A stretch of 5,912 bases of DNA, from the NCBI GenBank assembly GCA_004376975.1, contig SOJA01000065.1:1-5912 (forward strand), written 5' to 3'. Of this stretch, positions 1-5,463 are shown one piece after another. Position numbers and translations under genes: made by a program. The DNA is from Candidatus Bathyarchaeota archaeon (GTDB lineage Archaea > Thermoproteota > Bathyarchaeia > Bathyarchaeales > UBA233). The notes beneath the pieces are model-generated. The model saw only the letters and a program-made list of their open reading frames with translations. It did not search any database and was not told where the DNA came from. Numbering within the stretch: the first letter of the stretch is position 1; each line of letters begins with the position of its first letter.

Positions 1-1929
1 TTTCGTGAAAGTGCAGAGGCAGCATTGTGTCATACTGGTGCCCTGTGCGGAGAGGACGCTGTTTACGACGCTGCTTTTAGACGCGCTGGAGTCGTTCGTG
101 TTGAAGCAATAGATGATCTTTTTAACTGTGCAGAAGCTTTAGCGATGCAACCTAACCCTAAAAGTCCAAACCTCACCATAATCACCAACGCTGGCGGACC
201 TGGAATTATGGCTACTGACTTCCTTATTGCCAAGGGTGGAAAGCTTTCGCACTTAAGTAGCAAAACGATTCAAGCATTAAAGAGCATTTTGCCTTCTTAC
301 TGCAGCATCTTAAATCCCATCGACATCTTAGAGGAAGCAACTTTAGATAGATTCCAGAAGGTTACGGAAATCTGCTTCAAAGACCCCAATAGCGATGGAT
401 TCTTGATAATATACACGCCTCAAGGAGCAGCAGGTCCAGTTGAAACAGCGAGAATGATTGTAGAACTTTCAGGAAAGACCACAAAACCCATTCTCACATC
501 TTTGATGGGTGAGGACAACTGCTGGAAGGCTAGAAGAATACTGAGGAAAAATGGTATTCTAGCATTCACGACACCGGAGCAAGCTGTTTCCACTTTCATG
601 TATATGTATAGTTACACCAGAAATTTGGAGCTCCTGTACGAGACTCCCGAAGAGCTCTCCGTAGAATTCTCCGTCCCCACATTTCTCAAAGAAGTCTTAA
701 GAAAAGCAGCTGAGGAAGGACGGAGAGTCCTAAGTCTGCCTGAGTCCCTGAGTCTTCTAGAATCGTACAAGATTCCGACAATAAAAACCCTAGTCGCCAA
801 AACCCCTAAAGAAGCATCAGCCGCAGCCTCTGAATTGGGATACCCTGTCGTTCTGAAGATACTGTCGCCACAGATAACTCACAAATCTAAAGTCGAAGGA
901 ATCGTTTTGAATGTGTGGTCACCTGAACACGTGCAAGCGTCCTTTAAGGAGTTGGTTGAAAGAGTTAGAAAATACAAGCCTAGAGCAAAAATTCAGGGGG
1001 TTGCTGTTCAGCCTATGATCCAGAAGAAAATGTGCGAAATCTTTGTTGGCTCTAAGAAAGACCCTCACTTTGGTTCAGTCATTGCGTTTGGTATGGGAGG
1101 GACTGCTGTCGAGTTATTAGAAGACGTAAGCGTAGGATTTCCACCATTAAATCAGGTGCTTGCCAGGCGACTTATGGAGCAAGCTGCTGTTTACAAGTTT
1201 TTGAGGTCAAGTGGTTGTTCTGTTAACGCTAATCTTGAAGAGATCTTGGTAAGGTTTTCGCAACTTGTAATAGATTTTCCCGAAATAAAAGAAATAGACA
1301 TAAATCCTATCATAGTCAGCGAAAGTGATGCTGTAGCTGTGGACGCTCGTATTTCATTAGAAACCAAGAGAAAACTGCAAAAAAAGCAGCATCATAAATA
1401 TCTGGTGGTTGCTCCCTATCCCACGAAATATGTTACTCGGTGGAAGTTGAAGAACGGAATATCTGTTGCTCTCCGTCCCATAAAACCTGAAGACGAAACT
1501 CTTCTCTTTGAATTATTTCAATCCTTTTCGGAGCAGACGATGCGCTTTCGGTTCTTTCAAGTGATTAAGGATATGTCTCATGAAACTTTGACTAGATACT
1601 GCAACATAGACTATGATCGAGAAATCGCCATAATCGCAGAGGAGAAAGAAGACAAGAAGAGGATTATTGGTGCTTCAAGACTTATCTTGGAGCCTGGTCG
1701 AAAACGAGGAGAGTTCGCTGTTGTTGTAGGAGACCAATGGCAGGGATTCGGGCTCGGATCAAAGCTCGTTGATAACATCATCGAGATCGGCAGAGACATG
1801 GGGCTGAAGACAATTAGTGGTGATGTCTTATCAAGGAACCTCAAGATGATTCATTTATGCACTAAGAAAGGTTTCAAGATGGAACCGGTTGACGAAGACA
1901 CCAAGAAAGCGATATTGAAACTATCCTAA
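1..1929 (+). CDS. NDP-forming acyl-CoA synthetase (alpha-beta fusion) with C-terminal GNAT acetyltransferase domain, 5' partial
   Basis: The frame is open from base 1 and homology begins at once, so the true start and the N-terminal CoA-binding domain lie outside the window; the TTG at 25 is not the start. Numbering from the first codon, residues 1-230 are the succinyl-CoA-ligase-like part (CHTGAL with the phospho-histidine at 11, then NAGGPGIMATD and NPIDI). Residues 244-455 are an ATP-grasp beta part with SPQITHKSKVEG (second relay histidine, His294), FGMGG at 363 and DINP at 433. Residues 483-640 are a GNAT domain with Glu571 in GEFAV and the acetyl-CoA loop QWQGFGLG at 579-586. ADP-forming synthetases convert acyl-CoA, ADP and Pi to acid, ATP and CoA in the cytosol. 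The same architecture is found in Pat/PatZ lysine acetyltransferases, so the role may be catalytic, protein-acetylating or both. The substrate cannot be read from sequence. Cysteines replace the usual Ser and Ala around HTGA. Confidence 0.93.
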   Translation, partial: FRESAEAALCHTGALCGEDAVYDAAFRRAGVVRVEAIDDLFNCAEALAMQPNPKSPNLTIITNAGGPGIMATDFLIAKGGKLSHLSSKTIQALKSILPSYCSILNPIDILEEATLDRFQKVTEICFKDPNSDGFLIIYTPQGAAGPVETARMIVELSGKTTKPILTSLMGEDNCWKARRILRKNGILAFTTPEQAVSTFMYMYSYTRNLELLYETPEELSVEFSVPTFLKEVLRKAAEEGRRVLSLPESLSLLESYKIPTIKTLVAKTPKEASAAASELGYPVVLKILSPQITHKSKVEGIVLNVWSPEHVQASFKELVERVRKYKPRAKIQGVAVQPMIQKKMCEIFVGSKKDPHFGSVIAFGMGGTAVELLEDVSVGFPPLNQVLARRLMEQAAVYKFLRSSGCSVNANLEEILVRFSQLVIDFPEIKEIDINPIIVSESDAVAVDARISLETKRKLQKKQHHKYLVVAPYPTKYVTRWKLKNGISVALRPIKPEDETLLFELFQSFSEQTMRFRFFQVIKDMSHETLTRYCNIDYDREIAIIAEEKEDKKRIIGASRLILEPGRKRGEFAVVVGDQWQGFGLGSKLVDNIIEIGRDMGLKTISGDVLSRNLKMIHLCTKKGFKMEPVDEDTKKAILKLS

Positions 1930-1954
1930 ATTTCTTCTTGTTTCTTTTGAGTCT

Positions 1955-1975
1955 AGCGAGTTTCGCTCTCTTTTT
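1955..1975 (+). terminator. Candidate terminator after the synthetase gene
   Basis: A perfect 5-bp stem (AGCGA at 1955-1959, TCGCT at 1963-1967, 3-base loop) is followed by CTC and five T residues at 1971-1975. The bases from 1930 are also very T-rich, which alone can stop archaeal RNA polymerase. The stem is short, so the T-tracts may matter more than the hairpin. Confidence 0.4.
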
Positions 1976-2029
1976 CTGATGTAGGCAGAACGTCTATTCA
2001 ACTGGCTACTTGACACGTCTCACGGTCAG

Positions 2030-2046
2030 TCTCTTAGAAAAAGAGA
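2030..2046. repeat. 17-bp inverted repeat upstream of the ribbon-helix-helix gene
   Basis: TCTCTT at 2030-2035 and AAGAGA at 2041-2046 are a perfect 6-bp inverted repeat around a 5-base spacer. It sits directly before the TATA-like element at 2052-2058, where the BRE or an operator would lie. An autoregulatory site for the downstream ribbon-helix-helix protein is possible, but only position supports it. Confidence 0.35.
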
Positions 2047-2051
2047 ATAAT

Positions 2052-2058
2052 CTATAAG
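2052..2058 (+). promoter_or_regulatory. TATA-like box for the ribbon-helix-helix gene
   Basis: CTATAAG follows a purine- and A-rich stretch that could act as a BRE. With the usual archaeal spacing of about 25 bases, transcription would start near 2080. That is downstream of the TTG at 2066 and gives about 27 bases of leader before the TTG at 2108. Confidence 0.4.
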
Positions 2059-2095
2059 TTCAAGTTTGAAACATTTTGATGACCTAAAACTACGT

Positions 2096-2099
2096 GAGG
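2096..2099 (+). promoter_or_regulatory. Ribosome binding site that favours the TTG start at 2108
   Basis: GAGG lies 8 bases before the TTG at 2108, a good Shine-Dalgarno spacing. No such site precedes the upstream in-frame TTG at 2066, and the TATA-like box position also argues against that start. Confidence 0.5.
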
Positions 2100-2107
2100 A
2101 AGATGCG

Positions 2108-2638
2108 TTGAAAGAAGTAGTGATAAAAATTTCTGATGATCTCCATAATTATCTGACTTTTCTTGAGAAATCCCGTTTCATAAAAAGCAAAGAAGAAGCT
2201 CTAAGCAACGCTCTAGAGTTTTACAAAAGACTTGGAATGCATGACTGGCTTCCTTACATATATCGCATGGGCGGAGGCAGAGTTCTAATCATGGATACCT
2301 CCATGCTTGCTGACCTATTTCATGGACTATCAAATCGTGAAATTTTTGATGCTGCAAAAGCAAGTGCTTTTAGAAGAAAACTTACAAATCCATTTTTTAG
2401 GGGCGTAGATTTTACGAACACGCAAAACTGGCCGGTTGTGCTAAGAGAACTTGAGATTATGGGTTGGGGTAAATTCTCAAAGCTTCGAAACGAAGTAAAG
2501 GTGGAATTCTGTTCACTTCCAGTACCATATTTGCAAGGTTATTTTGAGGGAATGTTCGGCTTTCAGTTTGAGAGATATCCATCAAAGATTCCAAACATAA
2601 ACATATTCATAGCCAAAAAAGGAAAAGCATATGGGTGA
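2108..2638 (+). CDS. Ribbon-helix-helix (CopG/Arc-like) protein with unrecognised C-terminal domain
   Basis: From the TTG at 2108 the protein has 176 residues. Residues 3-44 read as a ribbon-helix-helix DNA-binding fold: a strand (KEVVIKISDDL), a first helix ending in a basic turn, and a second helix (SKEEALSNALEFYKRLGM). The remaining 130 residues form a second domain I cannot name. Its end (GWGKF, then a strand, then PVPYLQGYFEGMFGFQF near 138-154) faintly recalls the C-terminal part of V4R small-molecule-binding domains, but this is weak. It is probably a ligand-responsive transcription regulator in the cytoplasm. The start was chosen by GAGG at 2096-2099 and the TATA-like box; a longer form from TTG 2066 (190 residues) would only add a charged tail before the ribbon strand. 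The gene has its own promoter and converges on the Lrp gene, with 3 bases between stop codons. No toxin-like partner is adjacent. Confidence 0.78.
   Translation: MKEVVIKISDDLHNYLTFLEKSRFIKSKEEALSNALEFYKRLGMHDWLPYIYRMGGGRVLIMDTSMLADLFHGLSNREIFDAAKASAFRRKLTNPFFRGVDFTNTQNWPVVLRELEIMGWGKFSKLRNEVKVEFCSLPVPYLQGYFEGMFGFQFERYPSKIPNINIFIAKKGKAYG
2615..2626 (-). terminator. T-rich termination signal for the Lrp gene inside the neighbour's 3' end
   Basis: On the minus strand, just past the Lrp stop, there are runs of four and six T residues (A-runs at 2623-2626 and 2615-2620 on the plus strand). There is no clear hairpin. Archaeal RNA polymerase often stops at such tracts, so the Lrp transcript probably ends within the last codons of the convergent gene. 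Confidence 0.3.
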
Positions 2639-2641
2639 GTT

Positions 2642-3091
2642 CTAGAGTCCTGTCCATGGGCACCTTTTGTAAGGCCCTATTACGATTGTGACGATGGTTC
2701 CTAGGATTCCCTCAAGTCTTAACTCCTCTTCAAGAAACTCGTTAAGATCTTCCATTTTTTCAAAAATAACTTCGGCAAAGATATCTGTATCTCCGCTTGT
2801 TCTATATAATACTTGGATGTCCGGATTCTTTGAAAGATGGTCAACGATTTCTCTGAGTTTGGCTGGTTGAACCCTTAATCCGATGAATGCCTTTATGACA
2901 CGTCCCAGTTTCTGATAGTTTAGAACAACCGTGAATCTTTCAATGATTCCCTCTCTCGAAAGTTTATCTATTCGCCTTCTAATGGTGGCTTCGTTTGCAC
3001 CGACTTCTCTAGCTAGCTTAACTATGGGCTTTCTGCCATCTGTCTGGAGCGCTTTAATTATTTTCATGTCAAGTATGTCGAGAAATACCAA
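2642..3091 (-). CDS. Lrp/AsnC family transcriptional regulator
   Basis: The 149-residue protein has the full Lrp/AsnC layout and typical length. Residues 4-57 are the AsnC-type helix-turn-helix, from LDILDMKIIKALQTDGR to the recognition helix NEATIRRRIDKLSREGII. Residues 65-142 are the RAM (ACT-like) effector and oligomerisation domain, with the GDTD turn at 100-103 where amino-acid ligands bind in this family. Such proteins form dimers to octamers and activate or repress genes in answer to amino acids. The TTG start at 3091 is preferred over the ATG at 3067 because a GGTGA site lies 6 bases upstream and the extra residues restore the usual N-terminus before the first helix. A TATA-like box and a 15-bp inverted repeat lie upstream, so autoregulation is likely. 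Targets are unknown; the divergently placed orphan gene and the mer block are the obvious candidates. The C-terminal end is CPWTGL. Confidence 0.93.
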   Translation of the reverse strand: MVFLDILDMKIIKALQTDGRKPIVKLAREVGANEATIRRRIDKLSREGIIERFTVVLNYQKLGRVIKAFIGLRVQPAKLREIVDHLSKNPDIQVLYRTSGDTDIFAEVIFEKMEDLNEFLEEELRLEGILGTIVTIVIGPYKRCPWTGL

Positions 3092-3097
3092 TTTTCG

Positions 3098-3102
3098 TCA
3101 CC
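3098..3102 (-). promoter_or_regulatory. Ribosome binding site of the Lrp gene
   Basis: GGTGA on the minus strand, 6 bases before the TTG at 3091, matches the archaeal anti-Shine-Dalgarno complement. It is the main support for a TTG start here. The adjoining bases (ATTTTCGTC on the plus strand, 3091-3099) also look like half of the inverted repeat at 3138-3152. Confidence 0.55.
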
Positions 3103-3134
3103 AATATGCTGAATTTAGGTAACTGCATATCTCA

Positions 3135-3140
3135 TTTATA
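3135..3140 (-). promoter_or_regulatory. TATA box of the Lrp gene
   Basis: TATAAA on the minus strand (TTTATA on plus) follows a purine-rich CGAAAG stretch that can serve as BRE. Initiation about 25 bases on would be near 3112, giving a leader of roughly 20 bases that holds the GGTGA site. The spacing is consistent throughout, so this is the best promoter call in the window. Confidence 0.55.
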
Positions 3141-3152
3141 CGTCTTTCGTAT
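3138..3152. promoter_or_regulatory. Candidate Lrp operator, 15-bp inverted repeat over the BRE/TATA region
   Basis: ATACGTCTTTCGTAT is a perfect 5-bp inverted repeat with a 5-base spacer. Archaeal Lrp-type regulators often bind 15-bp sites of this form. The consensus I recall for Methanocaldococcus Ptr2, GGACGATTTTCGTCC, shares the ACG and TTTCGT core. The site overlaps the TATA/BRE of the Lrp gene, so bound protein would block TBP/TFB and repress its own gene. Confidence 0.45.
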
Positions 3153-3221
3153 TTTTTTCATCCAAAACTGGCGAAACTGTATAGCACAATTGTCGATAAT
3201 GTCTCGGAATTTCACTCATTT

Positions 3222-3236
3222 TATGTGAAAAACATA
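3222..3236. promoter_or_regulatory. Second 15-bp inverted repeat in the divergent control region
   Basis: TATGTGAAAAACATA is another perfect 5-N5-5 inverted repeat with an A-rich spacer. Its centre lies 84 bp from that of the repeat at 3138-3152, about eight helical turns, so both would face the same side of the DNA. The half-site differs in sequence from the first (TATGT against ATACG), so a shared binding protein is not certain. Confidence 0.35.
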
Positions 3237-3317
3237 CGATTATAGACTATTCTTAGCAGCTTCTGAACATTCTTATGACGAAAATCATTACAGTAAAGCT
3301 TATTTTGCGACAAACGC

Positions 3318-3326
3318 AATATATAG
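3318..3326 (+). promoter_or_regulatory. TATA-like box for the 93-residue protein gene
   Basis: AATATATAG follows CAAACGC. Initiation about 25 bases downstream, near 3345, would give a very short leader before the ATG at 3356. This placement rules against the upstream ATG at 3275 as the start. Confidence 0.4.
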
Positions 3327-3342
3327 AAGTAGGCACCATTCT

Positions 3343-3348
3343 AAGGTG
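3343..3348 (+). promoter_or_regulatory. Ribosome binding site that decides the ATG start at 3356
   Basis: AAGGTG lies 7 bases before the ATG at 3356. The in-frame ATG at 3275 has no Shine-Dalgarno sequence. If transcription starts as late as 3345-3348 this site would be partly lost, so the TATA-like box and this site are not perfectly reconciled. Confidence 0.5.
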
Positions 3349-3355
3349 TTTGAAT

Positions 3356-3637
3356 ATGACTCTTGAGAAAATCGCACGAAATATTCCTGCATCTTTGTGG
3401 GATGAAGCATCTGAAAAGTTAATAGACATAACTCTGGGCTCACGAAATGCCAGCAAAATGCCAAGCGACCTTGCAAAAACGATTCTTTACTATTGGCAAA
3501 GAGATCAACTTGCCACAGAGGTTGGATTACACCGTCTTCTTGAAGCTTCTATGATTTTAGAGCCTGAGAAAACAGTCAGTTTGATGAAAGAGTTAGGGCT
3601 ATCAGAAATAGTAGTGATGCTGAAAGAAACATCGTAG
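3356..3637 (+). CDS. Small helical protein of unknown function
   Basis: I do not recognise this 93-residue protein. It is soluble, with no signal peptide or membrane segment, no cysteines and no metal-binding motif. It looks almost wholly alpha-helical: MTLEKIARNIPASLWDEASE, a lysine/serine-rich turn near 39-43, a long helix through AKTILYYWQRDQLATEVGLH, and a C-terminal helix pair around EPEKTVSLMKELGLSEIVVM. The start was chosen by AAGGTG at 3343-3348 and by the TATA-like box at 3318; a version from ATG 3275 would add 27 residues whose codons cover the promoter. It is transcribed away from the Lrp gene, across a region with two inverted repeats, and stands 94 bases before mer, so it may be an Lrp target. 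Base composition and codon use look like those of its neighbours, and the reading frame is a good length, so I take it as a real gene. Confidence 0.7.
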   Translation: MTLEKIARNIPASLWDEASEKLIDITLGSRNASKMPSDLAKTILYYWQRDQLATEVGLHRLLEASMILEPEKTVSLMKELGLSEIVVMLKETS

Positions 3638-3669
3638 GAGCAAAAGACAAACTGCTAATACCCCACTTC

Positions 3670-3690
3670 TTTTTCATAAAATCTTAAAGG
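3670..3690 (+). promoter_or_regulatory. T-run, then TATA-like element, between the orphan gene and mer
   Basis: Five T residues at 3670-3674 could end transcription of the upstream gene. TCTTAAAG at 3682-3689 is a weak TATA-like element; initiation about 25 bases on, near 3711, would leave a 20-base leader for mer. Read-through from the upstream gene is just as possible. Confidence 0.28.
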
Positions 3691-3731
3691 AAAAGAAATC
3701 TTTACTCTCTAGCAACAACGGATGTGTTAGT

Positions 3732-4748
3732 ATGGTCGAGTTTGGAATAGAGTTTGTTCCCAGAGACCTTTATTGGAAAACTACCTTCTACGCAATTCAA
3801 GCAGAAAAAATCGGATTTGATTACCTATGGATTACTGATCACTTTAATAACAGAAATGTGTATGTTTCCTTAGCTATAGCATCGGCGTACACTGAAAGAA
3901 TAAAATTTGGCCCCGGAGTCACAAACCCTTACCTTGTCCATCCAGTGGTAACTGCTCAAGCAGTAGCTACTCTTGATGAAATAGCACCTGGTAGAGTTGT
4001 TTGCGGACTTGGGGCTGGAGACAAGACTACTTTGCAGATGGTTAACTTAGAACAAAGAAAACCGTTATCCACAATACGGGAGTCTGTACGTATTATCCGC
4101 GAAATTACTTCCGGAAGAGCTTTAGAAATGCAAGGGACAATTTTCAAGGTTTCGGGAACAAAACTGAATTTTAAGATAGCTAATCCCATTCCTATATTCA
4201 TCGGTGCCCAAGGTCCCAAAATGCTAACGCTGGCAGCTGAAATAGGTGATGGTGTTTTAATCAATGCTTCGCATCCCAAGGACGTTGAAAACGCCATGAA
4301 GTTTATCCGTCAAGGTGCAGAGAAAGTTGGCAAAAAGTTTGAAGACTTAAACATCGTTGCTTACACATCTTTTTCTATAGCATCTAATTATGACAAAGCG
4401 TTTAAGGCTGTCGTCCCCGTTGTAGCTTATATTGTTGCTGGTTCTCCAGAAATAATATTGAAACGACATGGAATTCCAGTTGAGCTTGCAAGCAAGATTC
4501 GAAACGCTATAGTGCATGGTCTATGGAAGGAAGCATTCTCTTCCGTGGATGATAATATGGCAGAAGCTTTTTCAATTTGCGGCGCTCCAGAGATATGTAT
4601 AGGAAAAATCGGTAAACTTGTAGAACTTGGAGTTAACCAGATAGTTGTTGGTTCCCCAATAGGTCCAAATATGCGAAAATCAATTAACATGATAGCTTCA
4701 GAAGTATTTCCACACTTCAAAGAAGCAGTAGGTGAAAAAAGGACATGA
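3732..4748 (+). CDS. mer: 5,10-methylenetetrahydromethanopterin reductase (F420-dependent)
   Basis: This enzyme reduces methylene-H4MPT to methyl-H4MPT with reduced F420, reversibly, in the cytosol: a step of methanogenesis and of the methyl branch of the archaeal Wood-Ljungdahl pathway. It is a TIM-barrel member of the bacterial-luciferase-like family. The 338 residues run parallel to methanogen Mer from end to end: GIEFVP at 5-10, ITDHFNNRNVY at 34-44, FGPGVTNPY at 59-67, ATLDEI and GLGAGDK at 79-98, FIGAQGPKML at 156-165, GDGVLINASHPKD at 172-184, the KRHGI stretch, and GSPIGPN at 307-313. These motifs set Mer apart from F420 glucose-6-phosphate dehydrogenase and other relatives. The start is fixed by homology (MVEFGIEFVP against the usual MKFGIEFVP); its Shine-Dalgarno is weak (GGATG). 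It is slightly longer than methanogen Mer (about 320 residues). Its stop overlaps the next start by 4 bases, so the two are translationally coupled. Nothing in the window shows methanogenesis itself. Confidence 0.95.
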   Translation: MVEFGIEFVPRDLYWKTTFYAIQAEKIGFDYLWITDHFNNRNVYVSLAIASAYTERIKFGPGVTNPYLVHPVVTAQAVATLDEIAPGRVVCGLGAGDKTTLQMVNLEQRKPLSTIRESVRIIREITSGRALEMQGTIFKVSGTKLNFKIANPIPIFIGAQGPKMLTLAAEIGDGVLINASHPKDVENAMKFIRQGAEKVGKKFEDLNIVAYTSFSIASNYDKAFKAVVPVVAYIVAGSPEIILKRHGIPVELASKIRNAIVHGLWKEAFSSVDDNMAEAFSICGAPEICIGKIGKLVELGVNQIVVGSPIGPNMRKSINMIASEVFPHFKEAVGEKRT

Positions 4749-4990
4749 TTACAGTCTACATTCTGCTGAGAATCAAGCCAGGCATGGACAGAAGCGTGCT
4801 ACGCAATGTTAAGAAGCTCTCTCAAGTAAGAACACTGGAAACAGTTTACGGAGAATATGACATGCTCATCAAAGTAGAAATAGAAACGTTAGATGCTTTG
4901 GACTCCTTCATCTTTGACACAATAAGAACAATAAAGGGCGTAGATGGCTCGACGACACTCATCACTATGGAAGTTCCAGACGAGGATTAG
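4745..4990 (+). CDS. Stand-alone RAM (Lrp/AsnC ligand-binding) domain protein, copy 1
   Basis: The 81-residue protein is a single RAM/ACT-like domain without helix-turn-helix: strand VYILLRIKPG, helix, then VYGEYDMLIKVEIE (GEYD at 36-39 equals the GDxD ligand turn of full Lrp), helix SFIFDTIRTI and a last strand GSTTLITMEV. Members of this group form dimers or decamers, bind amino acids and can mix with full-length Lrp proteins. The ATG overlaps the mer stop (ATGA) and a GGTGA site lies at 4731-4735 inside mer, 9 bases upstream, so it is co-translated with mer. It is a paralogue of the protein at 5464-5718 and resembles the RAM domain of the Lrp protein at 2642-3091. A role in sensing a metabolite tied to C1 flux is inferred from position only; the ligand is unknown. 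Confidence 0.9.
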   Translation: MITVYILLRIKPGMDRSVLRNVKKLSQVRTLETVYGEYDMLIKVEIETLDALDSFIFDTIRTIKGVDGSTTLITMEVPDED

Positions 4991-5005
4991 CAAATCACTC
5001 ACATA

Positions 5006-5011
5006 GAGGTG
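5006..5011 (+). promoter_or_regulatory. Ribosome binding site that fixes the GTG start of the CBS gene
   Basis: GAGGTG lies 5 bases before the GTG at 5017. The nearby ATG at 5015 is in another frame and meets a stop two codons later, so GTG is the start. Confidence 0.6.
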
Positions 5012-5016
5012 TTAAT

Positions 5017-5442
5017 GTGTTAGAAGATAAAGAGCCTCCTTCAATCGCAAAAGGCGTCATGACAAAACCAGTCATAACAATTGATAGAGGCAGTTTTGTC
5101 CTTGAGGCTGCAACACTCATGAGCGAAAAAAAGATAGGTTGCATTGTAATTATGGATGATGGAAAACCAGTAGGTATAGCAACTGAAAGAGACATACTTC
5201 AAAGAGTAGTAACAAAGGGCTTAGACGCAGCTAAGGTGAAAATGAAGGATATTATGAGTAAGCCCCTAATAACTATCAACGCAAAAATGCTGATAACCAA
5301 CGCCATAAGGATAATGCAAAAAAACAATGTCCGACATTTGCCTATAATAGAGAAAGGTGAACTTATCGGAATAGTCACTCAAAGAGATTTACTGCGTGCA
5401 CTAGCCCTCCACGTGCTAATTTCCTTCAGACCATTGCTCTAA
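5017..5442 (+). CDS. Tandem CBS-domain protein
   Basis: The 141-residue protein is a CBS pair (Bateman module) and nothing else. CBS1, about 11-65, carries VMTKPVITI and ends in GIATERD at 53-59; CBS2, about 76-130, carries DIMSKPLITI and VRHLPI and ends in GIVTQRD at 118-124. The Thr and Asp in each final motif are the residues that usually hold the ribose of bound adenine nucleotides or S-adenosylmethionine, and both copies keep them. Such proteins sense energy charge or AdoMet and act on a partner. The last dozen residues (ALHVLISFRPLL) are hydrophobic and may pack on a partner. The gene begins 26 bases after the first RAM gene and ends 21 before the second, with a strong Shine-Dalgarno, so it belongs to the mer operon. 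A partner among the RAM proteins or Mer is inference. Confidence 0.92.
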   Translation: MLEDKEPPSIAKGVMTKPVITIDRGSFVLEAATLMSEKKIGCIVIMDDGKPVGIATERDILQRVVTKGLDAAKVKMKDIMSKPLITINAKMLITNAIRIMQKNNVRHLPIIEKGELIGIVTQRDLLRALALHVLISFRPLL

Positions 5443-5463
5443 CGGCTAAGGGAAAGATGAGCC

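Noticed and set aside
25..27. TTG as the start of the synthetase gene
   Set aside because: The frame is open to base 1, and the conserved stretch leading to the phospho-histidine already begins before it. The gene is simply cut by the window edge.
1930..2029. tRNA or other structured RNA in the gap after the synthetase
   Set aside because: No acceptor-stem pairing, T-loop or D-loop signature; only T-rich termination-like sequence and a short hairpin are seen.
2066..2107. TTG at 2066 as the start of the ribbon-helix-helix gene
   Set aside because: It has no Shine-Dalgarno and lies upstream of the expected transcription start from the TATA-like box at 2052. The TTG at 2108 has GAGG at good spacing and gives a normal N-terminus.
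2108..3091. Toxin-antitoxin pair (ribbon-helix-helix antitoxin with partner)
   Set aside because: The ribbon-helix-helix protein carries a large second domain, and its neighbour is a convergent Lrp regulator rather than a co-directional toxin gene.
3275..3355. ATG at 3275 as the start of the 93-residue protein
   Set aside because: No ribosome binding site, and the extension would be encoded across the TATA-like box at 3318 and the AAGGTG at 3343, which serve the ATG at 3356.
3253..3456. Minus-strand open frame of 67 residues opposite the orphan gene
   Set aside because: No recognisable domain, and it overlaps a better-supported gene and its promoter. The other antisense frames (for example 63-263, 612-800, 1611-1844, 3956-4297, 4427-4720, 4995-5195) are shadows of clear genes too.
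3732..4748. Another luciferase-like F420 enzyme, such as glucose-6-phosphate dehydrogenase
   Set aside because: The motifs ITDHFNNRNVY, VTNPY, GAQGPKM, GVLINASHPKD and GSPIGPN match Mer throughout the length.
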